NCBI RefSeq assembly: GCF_901709675.1
Contig: NC_051103.1
Span: 7,861,501-7,925,500 of the forward strand
From: Syngnathus acus
Lineage: Eukaryota > Chordata > Actinopteri > Syngnathiformes > Syngnathidae
Direction: 5' to 3'
Length of the DNA: 64,000 bases
Shown: one piece after another, positions 1 to 48,332 of the stretch
How positions within the stretch are numbered: position 1 is the first letter of the stretch
Layout: each line of letters begins with the position of its first letter
Made by a program: the position numbers and the translations under genes
The notes under the pieces: generated by a model
Seen by the model: the letters and a program-made list of their open reading frames with translations, nothing else
What the model was told of the DNA's origin: nothing
The model's database searches: none

Positions 1-1912
1 TTGTGCAGTATGAAATGACAAACCCCTTGTAGCGCACAACAACTAAATCTTTTTTGAAAGGAGACCATTTTTTTGCCCGATTTAAATCATTCCCTGGTGT
101 TCTCATTTACTGTATCTCAGGACTGCTTTCATCAAAACACCCAAAGGATCACGAATGATAGCATACATAATACACCATATTTCTAGTCTTGCTGAAATAA
201 GCTTGTTTTATATACTGCTGGGACAATGCATTTGTTACACTGATGAGGTGAGTATATGTATCTGAGCTCCAAGTAAAATTAGCTATAGCTTCATTGATTC
301 AGAGTGTAAATGACATCTCCTAACTGATGATATCTTGTTTGTCGTTTTGTCTTCATTTCTTTTCTTTACTTCTGCATGCCTGCCTGATGTCGCAAAAAAG
401 GTCATTGCTTGGGTTAATGCGTTTCATGTAAACGTAGCCACTAGCTGGCGGGCTTTTGAATCACTATCCATTACTATCCACTGTAAAGCCTATCAAATGA
501 TCAAATATAAAGCCAAAAAACACTTCACAGAGCTTCTAGAGTGACATATGTACTTTCTGAGATGATGATTCTGAGAAATAGTCAACATCGATATTTGAAT
601 GAATCTCATCTCCTGGTCTATTTATTTGCACGACCACCTTGGATGGTCGCCATAATGCTTTTTATAAAAGCGACGCTATTCAGGCGAGCCTCGGGCACAT
701 TTCATTTACCAGAGTGGTGAGATAGACGCCAGAGATGAGAAATACACTTTGTGAGGCACAGTTACCAAATGCCTATGGCCCTGCACATATGGATGATGCA
801 GAAATTGAGAGCCTGGAGTACTCATTAGTAGCCTACAAACCATAACACACAGCTTTTTCGCTTTAGGCATTAGTCACTGTTTGTTTTCCCTTTGTCCACA
901 ATGTTGCTAAATTCATGTGATGGATCCTTTTTGTTTTCTGTGGCGAGAGCAGAATGTATCTCGAGAGAGACACATGGATTCAAGGAACTCCGGGTAATGA
1001 GCTGGAAAACTAATACTGTACTAATGTTGACCAGCGTTCCATGAAGCGTTTGTGCGAGTGTGTCGCGCTTGGTAAAGAACACGTGAGGCTCAATTTGGTG
1101 GATGCTGCCCCATGCTGACATTTGTGTTTTGTGCTGATCCCTGTTTAACTTTGAACAGTGTTATCAAAACTTTTTGAAATCTCATGGTGCACCCATCAAA
1201 CGCCTAAAAAGTTGAGAAAACTGAAACAAATAATTCATCTTACTCACAAATTGACTTCAACATTGTGGAATAAGAGCCCCAAGTTGATGGTAACATTTGC
1301 ATTTAGTAATTATTCTGCCCGTCACTACATGATGCTTGCATAGAAAAGTGGAAAGATTGAATAGTCTTTAATGAATAAATAATTGGGTGTCAAGTCGTGA
1401 AAATGGATCATTTAGATAAATCTGTAAATATCATACTATATGTGCCAGAAGCTGGCATTAGATCATTTGTACAATTCAAAGGTCGAAAAACGTCCCTAAA
1501 CGATTACTCGATCATTCAAATCGTTGCCGATTCATTTGTTTACTTGTCGATTAATTTTGCCAGCTAACATTTCATGAAGTCACTTTTTATTCTTGTTTCA
1601 TCAGAGCGGCTTCTTCCTATGATTTCACCAATCCCACATAATCACTAGTGACATTTGACTTCATTTCACCATTCAAACAGAGCCACGCATGCAGTCACAG
1701 GCAGACAGACGGAAGAGCCCCAGAAGAATTACGTGTATAGGGGCCCAAGCTTCCAAGCTGAAATTGAAAATGCAAGTCTCCAAAATGGATTTTCACCTCA
1801 CAACAAAGATAAGGTCAGCATGAGAAACAAGCTTTCCTCATCTTTGGGAGACAGAAAAGATATCATAGAGAAATGAAATGCCGCTTGGAAGGCCCAGAAA
1901 CGTATAAGAGGA

Positions 1913-1972
1913 GGAAGGAAGGAAGGAAGGAAGGAAGGAAGGAAGGAAGGAAGGAAGGAAGGAAGGAAGGAA
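1913..1972. repeat. (GGAA)15 microsatellite
   Basis: Fifteen uninterrupted GGAA units in the 5' flank of shisa6. Confidence 0.95.
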
Positions 1973-4900
1973 GGGGAATCAATGCACACTATCTGTATGA
2001 CAGCCTATTTGGAAAATGTACGTCTTCGCATTTTCTCCACGTTCCTGTCCATTTCACAGGAAAGGACATAAGGTTTGAGAGGAAACTGAAGTTTGCTCCA
2101 CATTTCATTTCTTCTTTGTCCAAGAAAAAGGCTTTTAGCTTGTGAAATGATCTCCTATAGGCAGCTGTGACCCACTTTTACAAGCATACTTCAGATAGTG
2201 TATCATACGAGCACACATATGTCCGCACAGCCACAATGTGCTAAAGCCTCAGTGAAGAGGAAAAACAGTGGCATCTGGAAAAGTCGTCCTCTGGGAAGCA
2301 TTGACATGATTTGCGGGGGCTCGCTGTGGTAGTGCACCACTTTACTTTGACTGCCTCGTGCTAACTGATGGCTGCACTTGGAATGGGTGAACTGCACAAT
2401 CATACCTGTATCAAGAAGTGGAGCATGTACTTATAATGTAAGGAGACATATGTACATTTGATAAATAATTGCACATTGATGTTTAACTATCTTTTAAGTG
2501 TTTCCTCAGGACGACCAGGGAATGTTCATTTCCCTGTAGTTTAGATGAACATGAACCAGCAAATGTCATCTTAGACTGAATGTATTTTGCCGTCGTGACT
2601 TGGAAATTGAGGCACTGCTTTTTTTCTTTTCTTTTAAATTGTAATTAGAATGATGTGCTATGAGTAGCAAGTGTGTCTCTCATGCAAAAGAGCCTCCAGT
2701 GCAGTCATAAGCCAATGCAATTTAAAACAGACTTCTTCATAATGCAGAAGAAAAGATACTATCAAATGGTGAGTTTATCAAGGACATCCGGGATCAATTC
2801 GGCTGTCTGTTGAGACTTGAATCACAGAGTCTGTACTTTAGTCAAAGGAACACTTGTTCAATTACATTTACAAGCTCTGACTGGAAATGAGGCAATCACT
2901 TTAAATAGTGGCTGTTTGAAGAAAACACAATTAAGTGGCTAAGGCGTAGATGTTTGGAAGTTAGGAGATCCAAACATGGGCTATAGAAAAAATGTGAAAG
3001 GTTGTTTACAAAAGCTGGTGTAAATTATGAATCACTCCAATTCAAAAACAGTTGACTAAATATCATGTAAATAAAATAAATAAAAATCATACATATTCTA
3101 ATCCCATAGCATTCCACTTGTAATCATGTTTGCTTGTTACAAAGCATGAAGTATGGAGACACCACCACCACCTTAGCTCCAGGCATTGTATAGCTACTCT
3201 CCAGAATGCCATAATGTCCATCTCTGCTGCTGTCAAATCTATTCGGTAAATATCTACAGCTTCAAAGTCCTGGGGAGGGATTGAAAAGTTCCTGGGGCCA
3301 GCCTAAAAATATAGCTGGTATGAAAACCTTTACGGTATCCATCCTCACTTGCAACCCATACTTGGGTCAGATCAACACTCACCACATACACATTCTGTGG
3401 TGAAGTAGCAATTACAAAATCAAATAAATAAAAATAAACAAACTTTGTCAAACTAAATGCAAAATAAAAAAAAATGAAATAAAATGTCTGTACAGCCACT
3501 CAACATGTTCCAACAAAAAAAAGTTCAGCACTTCTCACTGTCACTGTGCCTTGTCCGTAATTGGAATCAATACAAGATATTGTTCCCCATATCAGGCCGG
3601 ATCAGTGTCTCTTGTTCCGAACAAATATGTGCCAATTAGTTCATTAGTGTATGCTCACGTCAGTTTTCTGGTTCCCATCGAAAACCTCTTAATGATGTTC
3701 ACGCATCAGGCATGTTAAATGACCTATTCATAAAGAATGAAATTGTCAAGTGCGTTTCTAAAGAGGGATCACAATTCAAGAAGATGATCATAATCTGTCA
3801 ATGATTGCACGGCATTGCAAGGAACCTATCAATCTGGATAAGTGTGTAACATCCGGCAGACTCTTACACTACACACCAACAGCAAATCACTGGATTGGCA
3901 CTACAGTGAGAATCATTCATAATCTCCATCGTGCTGAACTCGGAATATAAAAACGGATCAAAAGCCAACCGGGCCGGGATCTTGAAAGAGAATCATTTAC
4001 TTCCGCGTCTGGCTGTAAATTAGAGACATCCCGGTGTCTCGTTGTTGGTTCCACATTCAGGAAGCGGAACTACATTTGGACTAAACAAGGCGGTTATGGG
4101 AAGAGATGACAGCATGTTGACAAGTACAATTACCCCAGCTGTTATTTTAAGATCCATTTTTAATGATGCAGCGAGCAAAATAAAATATAGATTGGAAATT
4201 AAAAAACAAACAAACGTTTGCCACTGGAATGACTATGATCAAAAATCCTTACTTCATCTTGTCCCCTTTTCCATGTGTGTGTTTTCTATCTCAGCCTGCC
4301 TTCCCAGAGCCACCGGCTTTAACTTGTAGCCCTGAGGGCAAAAAAAACAAAGCATTATCAGAAATTCTTGACAAAGCACTTTTATGGAAAGGACTCAGCA
4401 GCACGCATAGTTAACTCAAGGGGGCAGTTTGTGTTAAAAGCTCTTGTAGCAGTCAGAGCTCTTTCTGCAATTTGGGAAGCACACTTTTCAAAAGAAATTG
4501 GGTCATGGTAATGGCACAACACGGCATGTATAAAGGATTGGCCCCTGGAGAGAGAGCCAAAGGAGTCAAGAACAATGGTGGCCTGCTCCGACGGGGCCCA
4601 CTTCATTTGCTTTGTCAGTGCTGGTACAGCAAAGTGTTTTCCTGCCCTCTCGTTCAGGTAATGCTTATCTTCTCAGGCTAGCATTTGGGCACATAACTAA
4701 TAGAAAGCCATTTCATTTGCAAACTATGCCCCAAAGGCCACATAACCTCACCAAACTTGAAGCATTTTCTGCCCATATATGCATAATAACAAGCTTGACG
4801 TTTTCTTTTTTCCTCTAGCCTCTAATGATGATGAGCTCCGGTGCTTTTTTTTTTCTCTGGTGGTCATATGGAAATAGAAAAGCACGGCGAAAATGTCTCC

Positions 4901-5145
4901 ACAGCCTTTATTCTGCATGACTTGTTATGATTGCTTGCTTAAAATTACTAAGAGTCGCCAAAAAAAAAAAAAAAAGTTCTAAGGCGCTCCAAATTTTGTT
5001 TAAAGCCTTTATTCTGCTCAACTGGTCACCGTGAAGTTGCACTAATGGCCCCGCAAACACAAGAGCGGAAACTTTTTGCAGCGCTTTGAATGTGACTTCC
5101 TAATGCTAAACTTATCTTTTAAATGCATCACTGCAAGACAATATA

Positions 5146-5252
5146 CCGTTTTTTTCCGTGTATAATGCGCAAAATTTAACTAATTTATTGTCCTAAAATC
5201 TGGGGTGCGCATTATACATGGGTACAAATTTTTTTAAATTTTTTTTTTTTTT

Positions 5253-5289
<37 letters not shown>

Positions 5290-6013
5290 AAATCATGGTA
5301 CAACAAAACCAACAACAGGACTGACCGACAATAGTGTGTTTGTACTGTGCTCTGGTCATTTCGTCAAAGAAGGGATAATAGTCCTCTTCTCTTCTTGACT
5401 GACAATGAATGTGATAGTTTAATACAATCAGCAAATAACAAAATGCGTATTACAGGTAATATTTTATTTCACAACACTTTGCCTTGTTCCTTTCGTCTCT
5501 GCTGTTCACTTCAAACACGCTCCATACGAACGCAATGCTCTCGTATCAGACGCTTGCTCGATCACCTGCTCGTTTGCTGTCACAATGTACCCTACACAAA
5601 TCCGAAACATTTGTTGCGGCTCCGAGTCACGACGAGGGGCAAGTTTTGGTTTCCAAGGGTGTTTTTATTCCTCTTCAACTTCTCTCCCATACACAGCCGC
5701 CTTTTTCACATGTCCGCACGTCACTTTCCTCTCTTTTCATCTGATCGCGGTGGTGCCTTTACGGGCAGTCGGAGAAATCAACGCCAACAAAAAAAAATAC
5801 ATCCAGCCTAGTTAAGACCATACCAAAGACTATAAAAATGGGACCCATTGCCTCCCTGCGTGTGTGACGATCATTGGGACTTGAAAAAAAAAAGAAAAAA
5901 AAAAAAAAATTGGGTGCGTATTATACATGGGTACAGGCTTTTTTCCAGCATCAACATGCCATTTTTAGGGTGCGTATTATACATGGGGGCGCATTATACA
6001 CGGAAAAAAACGG
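5146..6013. mobile_element. 868-bp non-autonomous DNA transposon with perfect 25-bp terminal inverted repeats
   Basis: The left end 5146-5170 (begins ccgtttttttccgtg) is the exact reverse complement of the right end 5989-6013. Both are flanked by TA (5144-5145 and 6014-6015), a TA target duplication as in Tc1/mariner-type elements. A motif gggtgcg(c/t)attatacatggg recurs at about 5203, 5911 and 5968 as subterminal repeats. The interior holds long T and A runs and no recognisable transposase. The family is not named here. Confidence 0.85.
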
Positions 6014-7334
6014 TAATTACCCCATCCATTCACCCAATTTGCTAACAGTAAACAAATAGTTAGTGATAACACATGGGTGTAAAAATAAAGAAATAAACAG
6101 CAGTTGGGATTACACAAGACAGCTGCTAAGTGCAACGGAAGAGACAAAACAGTGTTGCTGCTCAGCACCTCACAATTCAAAACAATGGATGATTTCCCCA
6201 AGAAGGTTGAAGGAAGAAAATGGCTCTTCCACAACAAAGGACTATTACATAGTGAAAGTTGAGAAAAGACGAACTTTGTGAGAACTTTAAGAAGGAGCTG
6301 GGAGGGGGAAAGAAAAAAAAAAAGCCTGGAGGAACTGACTGATGGACACATAAATATAGCAACAGCGATCAGGTAAAAAGGTACTTGGGTGTATCCTCTG
6401 GGCAGACAAAAGAAGATAAAGAGACTTGGTGGTGGTGGTGGTGGAACAAGGAGATTCCGGAAAGTAGAAAGAAAAAGAGCTTTGTGAATAACACGGGGAT
6501 AGTGAGAGAACTCGAGAGGGCAAAGGCCAAATGGGAAAAAAGCCACGATGAGTTGGACACAAAAGAAGGCGCAAATGCATCTCCAACATTCCAGTCACTT
6601 TCAAACTCAATCCTGTGGACAATTACGCATTTAAAAAAAAAAAAAAAAAGTGCTTGTATGGCCTTCTTGTAGATCCTGTAACTTACTCATAAATTGTTGA
6701 GCAGTATATTGTATTTATATCTTTTTTTCTTGCTGTATGTTTGTTATAATTTGATGTTTTTTTTTTTTTTTTACTCCAGCCCTGATGCAGATGTCACATC
6801 TATATCTCACGGTGGAATAGCGGAGAATGTTTCCGTCATGACAACATTTTTCATCAGGAGTGGGGATAACGTCGTAAAAGGTGGTAACCAAGCAACTGCT
6901 TCTCAGCTTTTCAATCAGGATCGCTGTTCAGACACAAAGATCATCACACTCTCTTTAGCTGCTCAGCATGTCACTCAATATGCAAAATCCAGTCCATGTC
7001 AATGAATTTGGATTTGATTTCATTTTGTCTTCTTATTGCCGCAATGTCTTTTTTTTTTTCTTTCACACTCAAAATGTGGCTGTCCAAAGTTTGTTTCTGG
7101 GGCCATTTTGTCTGTTTGGTTGTTTATCAGCCCCCCGGCTTATTTAAAATAAATAAAATGACACGCGTCATAATATTATTACAGGAATCAATGCATCGCT
7201 GAAAAGACAAGTAAGATTAAGAGAAAAATGCAGAAAAGTCATGATGATAGTCGCCATGGGCATTCTAATCGATTAACTAATAATTGAAAATTCGGTCAAG
7301 AAGAAACAACACCTAGTAGATCCATCGGCTTTGT

Positions 7335-7410
7335 CAGGGATGGGCAACTGAAATGCTGGAGGGGAGCACAGTTTTTCATCAGTGCTCCTGGGTGCACCTC
7401 TCAACGACAA
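7335..7410. mobile_element. Possible hAT-like terminus fragment
   Basis: cagggatgggcaactgaaat resembles a common vertebrate hAT end. Nothing else supports it. Confidence 0.25.
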
Positions 7411-8489
7411 AAATGCTATAGCTTCATATTGCGAGGTCAAATATTTATACGTACATTCACTCCCTCGTTATATGAGGAGGACTTGCAATTAACACAACCC
7501 TCCTGGACTGAATTGAAAAGTAATGAGTGGGAGTCGCTTAAATGAGCTAGGAATGAAATTGGCCGTGTCCACGCCCACAATGGCGCAGACACCCCCTTTA
7601 ACCTGCGTCTATCAACAAAAATACCACCAAAAAAAACCTCCACCCGTTTTCTACTCTACTCTAAATTGGCAGCAGAGCAGCCATAGAGAGCAGAGTCAAT
7701 TATGGAGTCATCCTCCAAATGATGCATGTATACGTAGAAGCGTGGAGCTGAGTGATAATAATGCCCGTCTTTGAGAAAAAGGTCGAGGAAGACTACAAAT
7801 AAACACGCGTGTGGTGGCAAAGTCGGCGTTGCAGCGGACAGTCAGCAACCCGACGAGCTAGTATGTCATTTCCAAGTGTCAATGCAAATAAGCCGGCTTG
7901 CTCGAATAGATGGTGGTGCTTTGTCGCACAATGGTGGGGGTCTAAATGAGCTGGCCGAGTACAATTTGCCGACACTTGACTGGGTTCTGACGCCAGAGCA
8001 GTGATGTAAGAGACTGGGGGGAGGGAAAAGAGACAAGTAGAGAGAAAGAGAGCTGAGCTGGTCTGCTTCACAGCACTGACGGTCCGGTCCGCTTTACTTT
8101 CACGGACCCAGACAGAGAAGGACTCCCCAGCGGGTCTTTTTTAAGCAGAGGTAGGCTGTCTTTCCGCACCCACCCTTTATAGAATCGCAGTCAATTCAAT
8201 ACTTTTCATCAATTTGACTCCATTTAGATAGATAATTGACATTATCGGTATTTTCCTACACGAACACTTCCAAAGGCAAATCCAAAAAGTGTTTTATGTT
8301 CGTTTTAGACTGCAAGAATGTAAAAAACAAAACGGATCCAGCCAGTTGCTTGGACGCTTGCATTTCTAGAAAAATGTAATAATGAATGCATGACGTGCCG
8401 CTGACGTGGTGATCATACCAAATGAGATCCACTTATGTTTCCGGTGTAACTTTGACTTGAGCAGAAGGAACGTGAGCCCAGTCGTCAGC

Positions 8490-8841
8490 ACCTTGGACAG
8501 CGAATCAGCGCGAGAAGGGCGCTCCCAAGTCCGGGCGTCCAGAGGCGTGACGACTGTGGATATGCGCTTGCCCCCCCGCCCGACCGACCGACGCATCATC
8601 ATGGGCTGGCTGCAGCGGGCTTGAGTTCACTTCATGAGCAATGACAGCTGAGATCTGCCCTTGAAGGCAACACTTACATTCAGCATGAAGGCTGCTGCAC
8701 ACGAGACTCAGCGAGTAGGAGAAGACTCCATGGCGAAACTTACGGAGGACTGAATCTTCTGCAAAGCGCAATCACAGTTGCCTTTCCAAATTCCATAGTC
8801 TTTCTTTTTTTTTTTGGGTGGGGGGTTTTGCTCCGCGCACC
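8490..8841 (+). promoter_or_regulatory. shisa6: Probable shisa6 5' leader with short upstream ORFs
   Basis: This GC-richer stretch precedes the start codon. It contains three short upstream ORFs: 8601-8624 (MGWLQRA), 8634-8651 (MSNDS) and 8685-8753 (22 residues). All stop before 8842. The transcription start is not visible: no convincing TATA box was seen, and a leader beginning further upstream (about 8.0 kb) is possible. Confidence 0.4.
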
Positions 8842-45373
<36,532 letters not shown>

Positions 45374-46430
45374 TGGCAACCAAGGAGTGCCTGAACTGCA
45401 CAGACAAAAACACAACTGGCCTTGGTCGGCTGGTGTGCTCACTACTCTCTTAGACTTCACTTTACTTTGACCCATGTTCCAGGACCAAGAACATTCACTA
45501 GCTTAATGTGAGAGACCGGTAAAACGAGCTACACTGTACACTGCATTCAGAGTATTTTAATTTGGCAAAATTCTCACTTTCATATGCCGAATACTATAGC
45601 TCCCTCCATCTTCATTCTCTTATCCATGTACAGGCCCTGGCCTCATTCTCAAGTCTCGACTGACCCTCTTTGTCCAGCCAATCGACAAGATCTATGAACA
45701 TTTGGGGCAAATTACAAAGGGCTTTGCACAGTGAAACCCACGGGCCAAATTCCTCCTTGATTTCTGATGTACAACACAGATGATGAGCTTGGATGAACCT
45801 GTAATAACCTTATAAATATATAAATAAATCAAACAATGTGCACCCTGTCCTACTCATAAGTGAAAAGCATCTGAAAGTTGCACTTTCAGGTGCCTCTAAC
45901 AGATGTTCCATTTCCAAAATTGAAGTGGTTATGTGGGTTACAAAGCACAATCATGATAGAATAATAATTATATTATTTCAGAGTTTTTAGTGATGGCTAG
46001 CATTGTTTTGCAAGTGAACCATGACAATGATACATTTTGGTTTCTTTTGCTTCAAGTAGATGATTGTAAATAAGCTATAATATAAACATTATCCTGGATA
46101 GATCTGAACTGAATGGACTTCGTATTAGAGTGTCTGTTTTCAATGGATTCTTAAAAAGAACGACTAAAAATGATCACTGTTTTGTGAGTTCAGATTAGAA
46201 ACCCACTTCAACAAGTATTTGACAGGAAAAAAAATACTATATTGTGTGTGTCTTTGCAAAACTGTTTGTAGGGAGAAAGGAACGACTGTGTGACGATTAA
46301 AACAAAATACAAAAAACACTGTTCATACTTGGATGTGTACCGTGTTGCATTGACATCACCGATGTTGAACATTATGAAAATGGATTAGAATGCTCATAGG
46401 GACAAATAAACATTCATATTTTTTTAAACA
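45374..46430 (+). other. shisa6: shisa6 3' untranslated region with two polyadenylation signals
   Basis: AATAAA occurs at 45823-45828 and again at 46405-46410. The second is followed by a T/GT-rich stretch (tgtgtttatttggatgtg), which suits a cleavage site near 46430. The end point is inferred. Confidence 0.55.
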
Positions 46431-47440
46431 TTCAATATTGTTACTTCAGGACTGTGTTTATTTGGATGTGCAAGCGTCATTTGTGGGTTTTAAATTGGTT
46501 GAAGAAGGCTTTATATCAGCTGACTTCATATATACAAAGTAATTCAATATTATTAAATGTACTACCAAAATAGTAAAGATTATTAATGACTTAAGGCTAT
46601 TATTTTTACAAGCTATACTAACCAAAACTTCCTGCTCTTGACCTTTCCTAGTAGCATGAAAATGTCATGCCTCAACATAGAAGTGAGATTCATGCCCTCC
46701 CTCTCCCGTCAGTGCCCTCGGAATAGCTTATGAAATTGTTTTAGTCGAAATGAGAAGCATAGACAAGTCATATAGGTCTCCTATAATTCAAGTGAACTTT
46801 AACATTCGTCTGGCATAACAAAGAACAAGACTAATTATACTGTATTAGACAGTAGTGCATGCAATTTGGCATTTAGGCTGCATGGATGAATGAATGGATT
46901 GTTCAAAACTTGGAATACAGTATACTGAAGAATCAAAGTCAAATCAAAATACTAGACAAACTATAGGCAAGAAATGATAGAATTTATCATCAATATATAA
47001 TATATAGCATACTGAGCAGCAACAACAAAATGACTGACTATGCCATCTAATAAAATGAAATACAAGAGCAGCAAGGGTAAAGATAAGGGCTGCTGCACAC
47101 TGAAAGACATGAAGTCATTAAACTCAGCATTATGTGCTGCAAAGGATTACCTGTATTAGTTTTCATTGAACCACCAAAACATTTCATGATTGTCAAGGGA
47201 AAAAAGCAGATTTTGGTGTGTTGCTCAATTAAAATAAAGCTCAGTGCAAACACAATAGTCGTACCATAACAGCATTTCTGGACTGGTCTACTTGAATGTC
47301 AAAATATGAAAAAGTGACATGCGCAGTTGTCATTCAATTCAACTGTGGAAGCTATACATTCAATTGAATTAGGATTGTTTGAGCGGCTTAAGAATGAGAG
47401 CAATATTTAGCATCTTGCCAGCAGGCAGGAACAGACTCAC
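46431..47440. other. Intergenic DNA after shisa6
   Basis: AT-rich and without a recognised gene. Any downstream exon of the candidate minus-strand transcript would lie here but none was identified. Confidence 0.5.
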
Positions 47441-47628
47441 CCGAGAACATTTTCCAAACTGTTGAGTTGACTTGCAGCTCTGCAGCTGTCATATCCAGAG
47501 TTGACTTCACACTAGGCCATAAAGCAAGAGGACAGTTAAGAGCACAGCCTTTTGCAGTCAATAAATCAAAGCAACATCTGCTGTCATATTTGCACTTGAG
47601 CTTTTCTTTCACACTTTGACAGCGACAC
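47441..47628 (-). other. Candidate exon b of the same unrecognised transcript
   Basis: The acceptor is gatattttctag and the donor TCGG|gtgagt is close to consensus. It is 188 nt. Joined to exon a in matching phase it continues R-CRCQSVKEKLKCKYDSRCCF and stays open for 62 codons to KMFS. The segment is cysteine-rich at its start, but no domain is recognised. Further exons were not found, and a non-coding transcript or chance is possible. Confidence 0.35.
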
Positions 47629-48239
47629 CTAGAAAATATCAAAACTATGTAACACTTGGTGACTTCCAACGAAAACAAATATTTAAGATATTTAAAATGG
47701 CAACAATTCTGGAGATGGGGATAGTTTAAGAGTCTGCAGCTAGGTGGTCTATGATTTGAAGACACTCATTTAGTCCCATTTATTTCACAGCCAGAGCTTG
47801 GTCTTTATCAAACAGCTTCATCTTGACATCGGGCACATATGTTTAAACTAGGTCAACAGTGCAACACAATCTGGATTAAAAGCACAGTCTTAACAGCTAG
47901 CTTGAATGCTGGTCAGTGAAATTGTCAACCTCCTTTAAATTCATGGAAATCTGTGTGTGTGTGAGAGAGAGAGAGATTTGGTCAAAAACTCTCATTGCAA
48001 AGTGTCGCTAAAAAGATAAGCTTGCTACTCCAATTCTCAACCCATCAGCATGTAAATGAAAATATTTCAATCTGAGAATTTATTTGCTGGGAGGCAACAA
48101 GGGTGACACACCTGTGAGCACTGCAACCTTATTTTTTTCTTTCTTGTTTAATATTTCACATGGCACTCTTCATGATACTGTCGTAGGATCCCTTTTATTG
48201 CCTATACTTGAAACACAAAGATGAAAAGAAAATTCTGAC

Positions 48240-48332
48240 CTGTGCACAACGTCGTGGTGTTGCTTGAGTTTGTGTTCCTTAGTGGGCAGGATTTCCTTCT
48301 TGTACGCCTGCTGCCTAATTAGGTAGGTGGAG
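48240..48332 (-). other. Candidate exon a of an unrecognised minus-strand transcript
   Basis: A very good acceptor (gtctgtcctttctctccag) and an acceptable donor (CACAG|gtcaga) bound 93 nt. One frame is open: STYLIRQQAYKKEILPTKEH followed by KLKQHHDVVH, with two bases left over. No family is recognised. It lies between shisa6 and dnah9, on the dnah9 strand. Confidence 0.35.

Larger units (their letters stand above)
1..8489. other. 5' flank of shisa6, no gene recognised
   Basis: Only short unconvincing reading frames. It holds the GGAA microsatellite, the 868-bp transposon, several A/T runs (for example 4960-4975, 5250-5285) and a possible hAT fragment. A neighbouring gene such as pirt, which I recall near SHISA6 in mammals, was looked for and not seen. 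Confidence 0.6.

Noticed and set aside
5347-5811. 154-codon plus-strand frame inside the TIR element, considered as a transposase remnant
   Set aside because: No DDE/D motif or DNA-binding domain seen; element is too short to be autonomous.
5977-6546. 189-codon open frame on the minus strand
   Set aside because: Low-complexity Phe/Leu/Ser/Pro composition from T- and GGT-rich repeats, overlaps a transposon end, no domain.
8818-8841. In-frame GTG start 24 bases upstream of the shisa6 ATG
   Set aside because: Non-ATG; the downstream ATG has a strong context and opens a classic signal peptide.
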